Below, in pieces: positions 36,975-45,521 of a stretch of DNA of 64,000 nt (positions within the stretch are counted from its first letter, which is position 1; each line of letters opens with the position of its first letter). Below the pieces are notes generated by a model. It was given only the letters and a program-made list of their open reading frames with translations, was not told where the DNA came from and searched no databases. The DNA is from Mesorhizobium sp. B2-1-1 (GTDB lineage: Bacteria > Pseudomonadota > Alphaproteobacteria > Rhizobiales > Rhizobiaceae): contig NZ_CP083954.1 in assembly GCF_006442975.2 (NCBI RefSeq), positions 5,649,501 to 5,713,500 of the forward strand. Direction: 5' to 3'. Position numbers and translations under genes: made by a program.

Positions 36975-39900
36975 ATGAACAGCAAGCGGTCCTACCTCGA
37001 CACACTCAACGCCGGCAGGCAGCGCAGGCCTCAGACCACGCTCGAGCAGTTGAACCGCTCGCTGGAGACGCTTGAACAGCGGCTGGAGAGGACGCGCGAG
37101 GATACGATGGCACGTCCCGATCCCCGCCAATATGGCGCCGAACCGCGCTATCCCGCAGCACAGCCTTCGGCTCGGCCGCGCTGGTATCAGGATCCGCAGC
37201 CCGCGCCGCATCCGGAGGCCCCGATGCCGGCGCCGGCCGTCGGCCAGAACTACCAGAACCTTGCCCGCGATATCGACCGCATCCGCGGCCAGGAAGACAG
37301 CGTTGCCATGGTCGGCAAGATCGCCGGCGAGCTGCGCGGCATGCGCGAGGAATTGCGCCACCAGATGACTGCCGGGCTGCAGAGCGAATTCGAGGCGCTG
37401 CGCAAGGACATCGACCGCGCACTGCTGGCAAACGCCAAGTCAGGCGCTTCGGGCAAGGGCAGCGCCGAACTCGGCCTCGAATTCGAGCGGCTTTCCGGCG
37501 CCATCAAGACGCTGTCGGAAAAAAGCGACGACAGAAGCGTCAACATGCTGCGGCTCGAACTCGAACAGGTCAAAGCCGCGCTCGACACGCTGGCGCGCGA
37601 GGAGAGCGTGCAGAAGGTCGACCGCCGCTGGGACGATTTCGATCGTCGCTGGACAGCCTTCGAGGACCGCGTCGACGCCGACCAGCGCAACCGCTCACCG
37701 GACCCCGCCATTTCGGGCCTGACCGATCGGCTGGAGCAGATCAGCAACGCCGTCAACAACCTGCCGGAATCGCTATCCCTGCGCTCGCTGGAGGAAAAGG
37801 TCCGCACGCTGGCCAGCGCCGTGGATCATTTCGCCAGCCAGCAGGACAATCGCGGCGGCAGCACGCTGGCCATGATCGACGAGCGGCTGGACGAGATCTC
37901 CCGCGCCATCGTCGCCTCGACCGTCGCGGCACAGGCCAATACGCTCGACCATGAAGCCTTCGAGCGCATCGAGAAACGGATCGATTCGCTCGCCCGGCAG
38001 ATCGAGGAAGTGGCGCAGGACCACCCCGGCAACGCCGTCGTCGACCGGCTGAACACGCTGTCAAGCCGGGTCGACGAACTCGCCGGCCGCGCCGCCCTGC
38101 CCGAGCAGGCGATGGAACGGCTGGCCAAGCAGATCGCGCTCATCGCCGACAAGATCGACCGGGCGCCGGTCATGCCCGACGCCGACTATATCTTCCACGG
38201 GCTTGAGCAACGCTTCGACGTGCTGTCGTCGATGATGGAACGGCGCCAGGGCGACGCCATCGAACAGGGCAACATGCTGTTCCGCGACCTTGAGCGCCGA
38301 CTGGACGAGGTTGCCGACCGGCTCGACCGGCGCATGCCGCAAGTCGACGGCGCCGGCATCATGGAAGCCATCGATGCCCGCTTCATGGCGCTCGCCAAGC
38401 GCATGGAAACACGCATTCCCGACCCCGCCGGCGAAGCCGCGATCCGTGGCCTGGAAAGCCGGCTCGAAGACATTTCGAGCCGCCTGGACTCGTCCGCCGC
38501 GCAAGTCGCCGGCATCGATCCGGCGCTGATCCGCAGCCTGGAGGCGCAAGTCGCCAGCCTGTCCGCCCACCTGTCCAGGCCCAGCGCACCGCTGCCGGAG
38601 TTCGAGGACATCAGCCCACGCCTCAATGAAATCGAGAAGGCGCTGGCGGGAACGCGCGACTCCATCCTTGGCGCGGCGCGCGAGGCGGCCGAGAACGCGG
38701 TGCGCTCGCTGGCCGGCTCGGGCGCCGACACGTCGGCGGTTTCCGGCCTTGCCCAGGACCTGAAGACGCTCGAGACGCTGACACGCCGTTCCGACGAGCG
38801 TAACTCGAGAACGTTCGAGGCCATCCACGACACGCTGCTCAAGATCGTCGACAGGCTGGGTTCGCTGGAACCAGGCGAACCGTCCGAGGCGATGAGCGAG
38901 CTCCTGGACGCACGCCCGGACGAAGCGATCGGCAAGCGCCGTGCGCGAGCCGGCAAGATGGCCGTGGACGCTCCGTCGATGGATATCGACGAGCCCATGC
39001 CGTTGACAGGGGACATGGCCGATCTCGACGGCCGCGCCGCCGCGATCATGCGCAGCCAGCCTGCTTCGCCACGCGGGCCGGGTGCGCGCTCGCCCGCGGA
39101 GGCGGCCGCCGCCGCCGCCATGGCCGCGCTTGGTTCCGATCCGATCGCCGGGAAGGGCGAGCCGACCGGCCGCCGCAAATCGATGCTGGGCGGCTTGGCG
39201 CGCGCCTTCAAGGGCAAGAAGGAAGCAGACGTTCCGCCGCTGGCGGGCTCGGTGCCGGGCCCGGAAATCCCGAGCGTCGATCTCGACGAGCCGCTCGACC
39301 CGAAAATGGCCAACCGGCCACTGGAGCCCGGCTCCGGCGCGCCCGACCTCAACGCCATCATGAAGCGCGTGCGCGACGAGCGCGGGCAACCGGCAAAGCT
39401 CAGCGACAGCGATGCCGCGAAATCGGACTTCATCGCGGCTGCCCGCCGCGCGGCGCAGGCCGCAGCCGCCGAGGCCGACGCCTTGAAGCGCCAGTCGACG
39501 ATGAAGGGACCGGTGAAGGCGCTCAGGATCGGCGACCTGCTCAAGGCGCGGCGCAAGCCGATTTTGATGGCGGCCGCCGCGATCATGCTGGCGCTTGCCG
39601 GCTTGCAGCTTGGCAAGGCGTTCCTCGCCGATCCCGCCCAGGTGGCAAGCAATGACGCGCCGGCCGTTGCCTCGCAGCCGCTGCAAACCGCATCCGTCGA
39701 CGCCGCGAGCCCGCCCAAGCCGGAAACCCAGTTGGCGGCAGCGAACAGCGAACCGGCCCGTGAGGTCAGGCAGGCCGAGCCCTCCGCTCCGGCGGTCAAG
39801 GACGACGTGGTGGCGCAGACCGCGCTCGCCATCCCGTCGGACGGCGATGGGCCGACGAACGCCGGCCCGACGGCGGAACCGGCTCCGGCGGCGATAGCTC

Positions 39901-40985
39901 CCGTCATGCCTGCCGGCGCGGGTGCGGCAGGCTCCGACGCGATGGCTTCGGCAGAACCCATTTCCGCCGGTCCCGTCGCAGCGGCTCCTTCTTCTCCGGC
40001 ACCTTCCGCTGCTGCCGGCGGAACGCAAACGACGGACAGCGGTATCCAACCGACAGTGGCTGCACCGGCCATGGCCAATGACAGCACCGGCGCCGTCGTG
40101 CCCGCCGGCGCTCCCGCGGCCCCGGCCAAATTCGACATTCCCGCCGATGCAGGCCCGGTCGCCCTGCGCGACGCCGCAGCCACCGGCGACGCCAAGGCGC
40201 TGTTCGAGATCGGCTCGCGCTATTCCGAGGCGCGCGGCGTCAAGGAAGACATGGCGGCCGCGGCCAAATGGTATGAAAAGTCCGCGGAACTCGGCTTCGC
40301 TCCGGCCGAGTATCGCATCGGCAATTTCTACGAGAAGGGCATCGGCGTCCCGCGCGACATCAAGAAGTCGAAGACCTGGTACCAGCTCGCCGCCGAGCAG
40401 GGCAACGCCAGCGCAATGCACAATCTGGCAGTGCTGTTCGCCATGGCCGCGGACGGCGTGACCGACAATGAATCGGCCGCGCACTGGTTCCAGGAGGCCG
40501 CCGATCTCGGCGTGAAGGACAGCCAGTTCAATCTCGGCATCCTCGCCGCCAAGGGCGTCGGCATGAAGCAGAACCTGGAGGAGTCCTACAAATGGTTCGC
40601 GCTCGTCGCCAAGACCGGCGACAAGGACGCTGCCGCCAAGCGCGACGAGATCGCCAACGCGCTGCGTCCCGAGCAACTCGAGCGCGCCCGCGCCGCCACC
40701 GAACTGTGGAAGGCCAAGCCGCTCGATCAGGCCGCCAATTCGGCCGACATTCCCGAATCCTGGCAAGATGGCACACCGCAGACCACGGCCAGCATCGATA
40801 TGAAGAAGGCGGTCAAGAACATCCAGCTCATCCTCAACAAGAACGGCTACGACGCCGGCGGCGCCGACGGCGTGATGGGCGCGAAGACCAAGAACGCGAT
40901 CGTCGCGTTCCAGACCGACAACAAGCTGCCTGCGACCGGTGCGGTCGACGAAAAGCTGGTCAAGGCGTTGCTGGCGCGCAAATAG
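36975..40985 (+). CDS. podJ: PodJ-like polar localisation factor with Sel1 repeats and peptidoglycan-binding domain
   Basis: Protein of 1336 aa. Residues 1-650 are mostly predicted coiled coil with repeated LE-x-x-L-E/R-type heptads. A low-complexity part follows, then one membrane helix (PILMAAAAIMLALAGLQLGKA, about 858-878). The outer part is Ala/Pro-rich, then has four Sel1 repeats (about 1065-1225; ALFEIGSRYSEARGVKED, AEYRIGNFYEKGIGVPRD, AMHNLAVLFAMAADGVTD, SQFNLGILAAKGVGMKQN) and ends in a peptidoglycan-binding domain (IQLILNKNGYDAGGADGVMG, about 1278-1335). The cytoplasm-helix-periplasm layout is that of PodJ, which marks the new pole and recruits kinases in Caulobacter. In Rhizobiales PodJ is needed for polar growth. 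Confidence 0.85.
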   Translation: MNSKRSYLDTLNAGRQRRPQTTLEQLNRSLETLEQRLERTREDTMARPDPRQYGAEPRYPAAQPSARPRWYQDPQPAPHPEAPMPAPAVGQNYQNLARDIDRIRGQEDSVAMVGKIAGELRGMREELRHQMTAGLQSEFEALRKDIDRALLANAKSGASGKGSAELGLEFERLSGAIKTLSEKSDDRSVNMLRLELEQVKAALDTLAREESVQKVDRRWDDFDRRWTAFEDRVDADQRNRSPDPAISGLTDRLEQISNAVNNLPESLSLRSLEEKVRTLASAVDHFASQQDNRGGSTLAMIDERLDEISRAIVASTVAAQANTLDHEAFERIEKRIDSLARQIEEVAQDHPGNAVVDRLNTLSSRVDELAGRAALPEQAMERLAKQIALIADKIDRAPVMPDADYIFHGLEQRFDVLSSMMERRQGDAIEQGNMLFRDLERRLDEVADRLDRRMPQVDGAGIMEAIDARFMALAKRMETRIPDPAGEAAIRGLESRLEDISSRLDSSAAQVAGIDPALIRSLEAQVASLSAHLSRPSAPLPEFEDISPRLNEIEKALAGTRDSILGAAREAAENAVRSLAGSGADTSAVSGLAQDLKTLETLTRRSDERNSRTFEAIHDTLLKIVDRLGSLEPGEPSEAMSELLDARPDEAIGKRRARAGKMAVDAPSMDIDEPMPLTGDMADLDGRAAAIMRSQPASPRGPGARSPAEAAAAAAMAALGSDPIAGKGEPTGRRKSMLGGLARAFKGKKEADVPPLAGSVPGPEIPSVDLDEPLDPKMANRPLEPGSGAPDLNAIMKRVRDERGQPAKLSDSDAAKSDFIAAARRAAQAAAAEADALKRQSTMKGPVKALRIGDLLKARRKPILMAAAAIMLALAGLQLGKAFLADPAQVASNDAPAVASQPLQTASVDAASPPKPETQLAAANSEPAREVRQAEPSAPAVKDDVVAQTALAIPSDGDGPTNAGPTAEPAPAAIAPVMPAGAGAAGSDAMASAEPISAGPVAAAPSSPAPSAAAGGTQTTDSGIQPTVAAPAMANDSTGAVVPAGAPAAPAKFDIPADAGPVALRDAAATGDAKALFEIGSRYSEARGVKEDMAAAAKWYEKSAELGFAPAEYRIGNFYEKGIGVPRDIKKSKTWYQLAAEQGNASAMHNLAVLFAMAADGVTDNESAAHWFQEAADLGVKDSQFNLGILAAKGVGMKQNLEESYKWFALVAKTGDKDAAAKRDEIANALRPEQLERARAATELWKAKPLDQAANSADIPESWQDGTPQTTASIDMKKAVKNIQLILNKNGYDAGGADGVMGAKTKNAIVAFQTDNKLPATGAVDEKLVKALLARK

Positions 40986-41061
40986 CGGCAGGAGCGTCGT
41001 ATCCGCGACGCCCCTGCCACACATTTGCCTGTTAACTGCTTGAGATGTTTTTTGTTTCGGC

Positions 41062-41090
41062 GCGGCGGCGGGGTTTGACCCCGCCGCCGC
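41062..41090. terminator. 13-bp perfect hairpin after podJ
   Basis: Stem 41062-41074 with 41078-41090, 13 GC-rich pairs with a TTG loop. No T run follows, so it is a strong structure but not a textbook terminator. It lies 77 bp after the podJ stop and about 90 bp before the next gene. Confidence 0.6.
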
Positions 41091-41177
41091 TTCGGCGCAA
41101 GGAAAAATTGGCTTTTCGGTGCGATACTATCCGCAACGGCGGTATTCGCCGACTGGCAAACTGATCGAGACCGACGG

Positions 41178-42101
41178 GTGGGCATCTATCTCCCGATTGC
41201 GGAAATTTCCGTCAACGTCTTCGTGCTGCTGGCCATGGGCGCTGCGGTGGGCTTTCTGTCGGGCATGTTCGGCGTCGGCGGCGGTTTTCTCATCACGCCG
41301 CTCCTGATCTTCTACAACATCCCACCGGCAATCGCGGTGGCGACCGGCGCCAACCAGGTCATCGCCTCATCCTTCTCCGGCGCGCTGTCGCATATGAAGC
41401 GCGGCACGCTCGACTTCAAGCTCGGCGGGGTGCTGCTTGCCGGCGGCATCGTCGGTTCCACCGGCGGCATCTACGTCTTCGCTTTCCTGCGCAGGCTGGG
41501 ACAGCTCGACCTGTTCATCTCGCTGCTCTATGTCGTGCTTCTGGGCACCGTCGGCGGGCTGATGCTGGTCGAAAGCATCAATGCGCTGCGCGCCACGCGC
41601 AGCGGCGCGGCACCGGTGCTGAAGAAATCCGGCCAGCACAACTGGATCCACCGCCTGCCGCTGAAGATGCGATTCAGGGCCTCGAAGCTGTTTGTCAGCG
41701 TCATCCCCGTGCTTGGGCTGGGCGCGGCCATCGGCTTCCTGTCGTCTATCATGGGTGTCGGCGGCGGCTTCATCATGGTGCCGGCTCTGATCTATCTCCT
41801 GAAAGTGCCGACCAACGTCGTCATCGGCACCTCGCTGTTCCAGATCATCTTTACCTCGGCCTACACCACTCTGGTCCACGCCACCACCAACCAGACGGTC
41901 GACGTGATGCTGGCCTTTCTTTTGATGGCCGGTGGTGTCGCCGGCGCGCAATATGGCGCCAAGGCCGGCCAGCGGCTGCGCGGCGAGCAGTTGAGAGCGC
42001 TGCTGGCGATGCTGGTGCTGGCGGTGGCGATAAGGCTTGCCATCGACCTCTTCGTCACGCCGCCCAACCTTTATTCGCTGTCCGGCGCGGGCTTCAACTG
42101 A
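41178..42101 (+). CDS. TauE/SafE-family sulfite/sulfonate exporter
   Basis: Membrane protein of 307 aa with about eight helices in two halves. Each half starts with the family motif: GFLSGMFGVGGGFLITP (about 26-42) and GFLSSIMGVGGGFIMVP (about 189-205). TauE/SafE proteins export sulfite, sulfoacetate or similar anions. The start is GTG 41178. It overlaps the next gene by one base (TGATG), so the two form a tight pair. The SoeABC-like complex 4 kb downstream supports a sulfite link, but substrate is not shown by sequence. Confidence 0.85.
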   Translation: MGIYLPIAEISVNVFVLLAMGAAVGFLSGMFGVGGGFLITPLLIFYNIPPAIAVATGANQVIASSFSGALSHMKRGTLDFKLGGVLLAGGIVGSTGGIYVFAFLRRLGQLDLFISLLYVVLLGTVGGLMLVESINALRATRSGAAPVLKKSGQHNWIHRLPLKMRFRASKLFVSVIPVLGLGAAIGFLSSIMGVGGGFIMVPALIYLLKVPTNVVIGTSLFQIIFTSAYTTLVHATTNQTVDVMLAFLLMAGGVAGAQYGAKAGQRLRGEQLRALLAMLVLAVAIRLAIDLFVTPPNLYSLSGAGFN

Positions 42102-42889
42102 TGAATGGCCTGAAAGCGCTCGCAACCGCGGCTCTTCTGTCATTGATCGCCGCCGCACCCGCGAAGGCGCAGACGCCGCCGACCGAAAGCGTCCAGATCG
42201 GCCTTTCCACCGACAAAGTCTCGATCACTGCCGGCTTTTCCGGCGCCGATCTGACCATTTTCGGCTCGCTGGAAAATCCCGATCCGCTGGTGGCGCGCCA
42301 AGGCCGCTACGACATCATCGTCGTGCTCGAAGGTCCACCCAAGCCGGTGGTGGTGCGCCGCAAGGACCGGGTGCTCGGCGTCTGGGTCAACCTGGAATCC
42401 GAGACCTTCGAAAACGTGCCGGTGTCCTATTCGGTGGCGACGACGCGGCCGTTGCAGGACATCACCGAGCCGAACAGCTACAGGCAATTGTCGCTCGGCG
42501 CCTCCAATCTCTACATGCAGCCGGCCGATGCCGGCGACAGCCCGGCCACGATCGAGGAATTCACCGCGGCGTTGCGCGAACGCAAGGCCGCGACCGGTCT
42601 CTACAGCGAGAATGTCGGCGGCGTGCAGTTCCTGTCACAGAACCTGTTCCGCGCCACGGTGCGGCTGGCGCCGAACGTTCCGGTCGGCACCCACAAGGCG
42701 CGCGCGTTCCTGTTCAAGAGCGGCCTGTTCATCAAGGAGAGCTCGGCCCAGCTCGAGATCCGCAAATCCGGTTTCGAACAGTCGATCTTCCGTGTCGCCC
42801 ACGACTATTCCTTCCTCTACGGCGTCTTCGCCATATCGCTGGCCATGGTGACGGGCTGGCTCGGAAGGTTGATCTTCCGCAAGGACTAA
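42101..42889 (+). CDS. TIGR02186-family membrane-anchored protein of unknown function
   Basis: Protein of 262 aa. A signal peptide (residues 1-23, ending AKAQ) is followed by a beta-rich periplasmic domain and one C-terminal membrane helix (LYGVFAISLAMVTGWLGRLI) with a short basic tail. This matches a family known only from Alphaproteobacteria and found next to TauE-type exporters. Its biochemical role is unknown; the coupled start (overlap of one base with the exporter stop) suggests a partner of the exporter in the periplasm. Confidence 0.82.
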   Translation: MNGLKALATAALLSLIAAAPAKAQTPPTESVQIGLSTDKVSITAGFSGADLTIFGSLENPDPLVARQGRYDIIVVLEGPPKPVVVRRKDRVLGVWVNLESETFENVPVSYSVATTRPLQDITEPNSYRQLSLGASNLYMQPADAGDSPATIEEFTAALRERKAATGLYSENVGGVQFLSQNLFRATVRLAPNVPVGTHKARAFLFKSGLFIKESSAQLEIRKSGFEQSIFRVAHDYSFLYGVFAISLAMVTGWLGRLIFRKD

Positions 42890-43068
42890 AGCGGCTACAA
42901 AGGGGTTTTCCTTTCCCGGATCATGCTATAGACCGCCACCTCCCGGTCTACCGGGCAACACGCACAATTCAATTCGGCAGAGCGGTCCGATCACCCCGGA
43001 CGACAGAGAGCGCACGCTTCACAGACGGCGCCGAACCGCTGCTTTAGCAGAGATGACAGGAGGCTGCG

Positions 43069-44325
43069 ATGCGACCAGCATTCGCCGGCATCGATTTTGG
43101 CACTTCCAACTCCACCGTGGGCGTGGTCAGGAGCGGCCAGCCGCACCTCGTCGCGCTGGAAGGCGGCGAGGTCACGCTGCCAAGCGCCGTGTTCTTCAAC
43201 TTCGAGGACAACCGTACCTGTTTCGGCCGCCACGCAATCGCCAATTACACCGACAGCGTCGAAGGTCGGCTGATGCGCTCGCTGAAGAGCGTGCTCGGCA
43301 GCGCGCTCGCGCAGGAAAAGACGCGCATCAAGGCGCGATCGATCGGCTTCATGGAGATCGTCGGCCTGTTCCTCGGCCATCTGCGAAAAAGACTGGAGGA
43401 CGATGCCGGCGGCGCCGTCGAGAGCGTGGTACTCGGCCGGCCGGTGCAGTTCGTCGACGACGACGCCGAGGCCGATGCCAGGGCACAAAGCGAGCTCGAA
43501 GGAGCCGCCCGCGCCCAGGGCTTCAAGCATATCGCCTTCCAGTTCGAACCGATCGCGGCGGCCCTCGACTACGAGCAGAAGGTGACGCGCGAGGAACTGG
43601 CGCTGATCATCGACATGGGTGGCGGCACGTCGGACTTCTCGATCGTAAGGGTCTCGCCGCAGCGTGCCCGCTCGCTTGACCGCAAGGACGATATCCTGGC
43701 CAGCCGCGGCATCCATATCGGCGGCACCGACTTCGACCGATTGCTCAGCATCGCGCATGTGATGCCGGAACTCGGCTACCTCAGCCCGACCAAGGACGGC
43801 AAGCGCAACCTGCCGGCCAGCTACTTCATCGATCTTGCCACATGGCAACGCATCAACCTGGTCTACACGGCCAAGGCGATGACGCATCTGCGCCAGATCC
43901 GCTACGAGGCCGAGCGCGCCGATCTCGTCGACCGCTTCATCCAGATCGTCGAGCACCGGTACGGGCACGCGCTGGCCGCTCTTGTCGAAAGGGCCAAGAT
44001 CGAGCTGACCGACAAGGTCTCGGCCGATGTCGAGGTGAGGCTGCCGGAAGTCCAGTTCGCCGCCGAGATCACCCGAAAGGCGCTGGACGCCACGATCGCC
44101 AGGGACATCGAGCGCGTTGCCGCCACGGTCGGCCAGACCATCGGCGACGCCGGGGTCAAGTCGTCCGACATCACCGCCGTGTTCCTGACCGGAGGATCTA
44201 CCGCGATCCCGCTGGCGAGACAAAAAATCCTGTCGCTGGTGCCTCAGGCTTCGGTCATCGAGGGCGACATGTTCGGCTCGGTCGGACTTGGCCTTGCGCT
44301 GGACGCGCAGCGCAAGTTCGGCTGA
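43069..44325 (+). CDS. Hsp70-like ATPase (YegD type)
   Basis: Protein of 418 aa consisting of an actin-fold ATPase domain without the usual substrate-binding domain of DnaK. Motifs are AGIDFGTSNSTVGV (phosphate 1), EPIAAALDYEQ (connect 1), LIIDMGGGTSDFSIV (phosphate 2) and VFLTGGSTAIPL (adenosine). YegD-type proteins are of unknown client range. ATG 43069 has AGGAGG 6 nt upstream. The 179-bp gap before it holds no gene that I can recognise. It is convergent with a LysR gene. Confidence 0.85.
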   Translation: MRPAFAGIDFGTSNSTVGVVRSGQPHLVALEGGEVTLPSAVFFNFEDNRTCFGRHAIANYTDSVEGRLMRSLKSVLGSALAQEKTRIKARSIGFMEIVGLFLGHLRKRLEDDAGGAVESVVLGRPVQFVDDDAEADARAQSELEGAARAQGFKHIAFQFEPIAAALDYEQKVTREELALIIDMGGGTSDFSIVRVSPQRARSLDRKDDILASRGIHIGGTDFDRLLSIAHVMPELGYLSPTKDGKRNLPASYFIDLATWQRINLVYTAKAMTHLRQIRYEAERADLVDRFIQIVEHRYGHALAALVERAKIELTDKVSADVEVRLPEVQFAAEITRKALDATIARDIERVAATVGQTIGDAGVKSSDITAVFLTGGSTAIPLARQKILSLVPQASVIEGDMFGSVGLGLALDAQRKFG

Positions 44326-44337
44326 TATCCGGACAAT

Positions 44338-45240
44338 TCACGAACGCGCGGACGCCTTCTCGTCGGCCCCCAAATGCGCCTTGAGCGCCATCTGGGCCAA
44401 GCTTGCCTGGCGGTCGCGATGTGTAATCATGGCGAAGTCGCGTTTCGGCAGTTCGAGCGGCACGGACCGCAGGCTGCCTTCGGCGACGGCGCGTCCGACG
44501 ACGAGCTCCGAAATGATGGTGGCGCCGGCACCGGCCTCGACCGCCTGGCGAACCGCCTCGTTGCTCGGCAGCACCAGAAATATCTGCAGGTCGTCAAGCG
44601 AAATCCCTTCGCGGCGCGCCAGATCCTCCAGCACCTCCCGCGTGCCGGAACCGCCCTCGCGGATGATCCAGCGCAGCCCTTTTATGTCGGGGCGGCCCGG
44701 CGCGATTTCGGCGATCTCGGGATGAGAACCGGCAACCACCAGCATCAACCGGTCGATATCGACCTTGGCGCGGCGCAATATGTCGGACTCGGTGCGCCCC
44801 TCGACCAAGCCGAGATCGGCGGTTCCATCCAGCACGCTGGCTTCGACCTGCCTGGTGTTGCCTATGCTGACGCTCAGCCTGACCGCAGGATAGGCTTCGT
44901 GGAAGGACGCCAGCCGGCGCGGCAGCCAATAGCTGGCGATCGTCAGGCTGGCGGCGATGGAGAGGCTGCCGGCAACCGTCTGCGAGACATGTTCCAGCAC
45001 ATTGCGTGCGGCGGCGGCTCGTTCCAGTACGGCCTTGGCTTCTGGCAGGAACCGGTGACCGGTCTGGGCAAGCTCGATGTTGCGGCCGACGCGGTTGAAC
45101 AGATGGACGCCGTGCTGCTCCTCAAGCGCGCGGATGGCGGCCGACGCGGCCGATTGGGAGATGCCCAGCAGCTCCGCCGCCTTGGTCATGTGGCCGCGCT
45201 CGGCGACGGCGACAAATATCCGCAACTGGTCAAGTGTCAT
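44338..45240 (-). CDS. LysR-family regulator divergent from the SoeABC-like operon
   Basis: LysR regulator of 300 aa. HTH residues are MTKAAELLGISQSAASAAIRALEE (here: MTKAAELLGI and SQSAASAAIRAL), then an effector domain of the CysB/CbbR-like kind. Divergent from the 52-aa ORF and the molybdoenzyme operon with a 122-bp AT-rich gap. It most likely controls that operon; the effector is unknown, a sulfur compound being plausible. Confidence 0.85.
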   Translation of the reverse strand: MTLDQLRIFVAVAERGHMTKAAELLGISQSAASAAIRALEEQHGVHLFNRVGRNIELAQTGHRFLPEAKAVLERAAAARNVLEHVSQTVAGSLSIAASLTIASYWLPRRLASFHEAYPAVRLSVSIGNTRQVEASVLDGTADLGLVEGRTESDILRRAKVDIDRLMLVVAGSHPEIAEIAPGRPDIKGLRWIIREGGSGTREVLEDLARREGISLDDLQIFLVLPSNEAVRQAVEAGAGATIISELVVGRAVAEGSLRSVPLELPKRDFAMITHRDRQASLAQMALKAHLGADEKASARS

Positions 45241-45306
45241 AAGGCATTAAGAACCAATATCGATCGAATTTACAAGAACAACTGATTAGACGGGTTGATA
45301 GGCTTA

Positions 45307-45332
45307 TTCTAAGTTTTCAATCGAAGTTAGAA
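45307..45332. promoter_or_regulatory. Dyad in the LysR-soe divergent promoter
   Basis: TTCTAA at 45307-45312 and TTAGAA at 45327-45332 are perfect 6-bp inverted arms separated by 14 nt. It lies between the divergent starts, 67 bp from the LysR ATG and 31 bp from the 52-aa ORF. It fits a LysR activator site. Confidence 0.4.
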
Positions 45333-45362
45333 AAAATTCGCTACCGATTGACAGAGAATGAA

Positions 45363-45521
45363 ATGATCGGGCGGTTCAAGTCCCTGTTCGCGCACTGGAC
45401 CCGCGGCCTGCGGCGGCGGCTGGCCGGCGATCGCTATCCTCCGGAAGAGCATTACATGCGCGGTCCCGGGCCGAAAACCAGGGCCAAAGCCGCGAACCGC
45501 AGAAGCGCTCGGGGATCATGA
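45363..45521 (+). CDS. 52-aa basic small ORF, overlapping the start of soeA
   Basis: An ATG at 45363 opens a 52-codon frame that ends TGA at 45519-45521, overlapping the ATG of the molybdoenzyme gene (45518) by four bases. The product starts MIGRFKSLFAHWTRGLRRRL and is strongly basic throughout (Arg and Lys near one third). GACAGAG lies just upstream as a weak ribosome site. It is first in the operon after the LysR dyad. Translational coupling suggests that it is real. No function is recognised; it could be an assembly or regulatory peptide for the complex. Confidence 0.6.
   Translation: MIGRFKSLFAHWTRGLRRRLAGDRYPPEEHYMRGPGPKTRAKAANRRSARGS

Noticed and set aside
38061..41024. 987-codon minus-strand frame opposite podJ
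   Set aside because: Composition (Arg, Gly, His, Leu) is that of a shadow frame; the plus strand has coiled coil, Sel1 and peptidoglycan-binding domains in order.
42890..43068. Possible structured RNA before the Hsp70-like gene
   Set aside because: There are short stems (CCCGG-TCTA-CCGGG and GTCCG/CGGAC) but no tRNA fold, terminator or known motif that I can defend.
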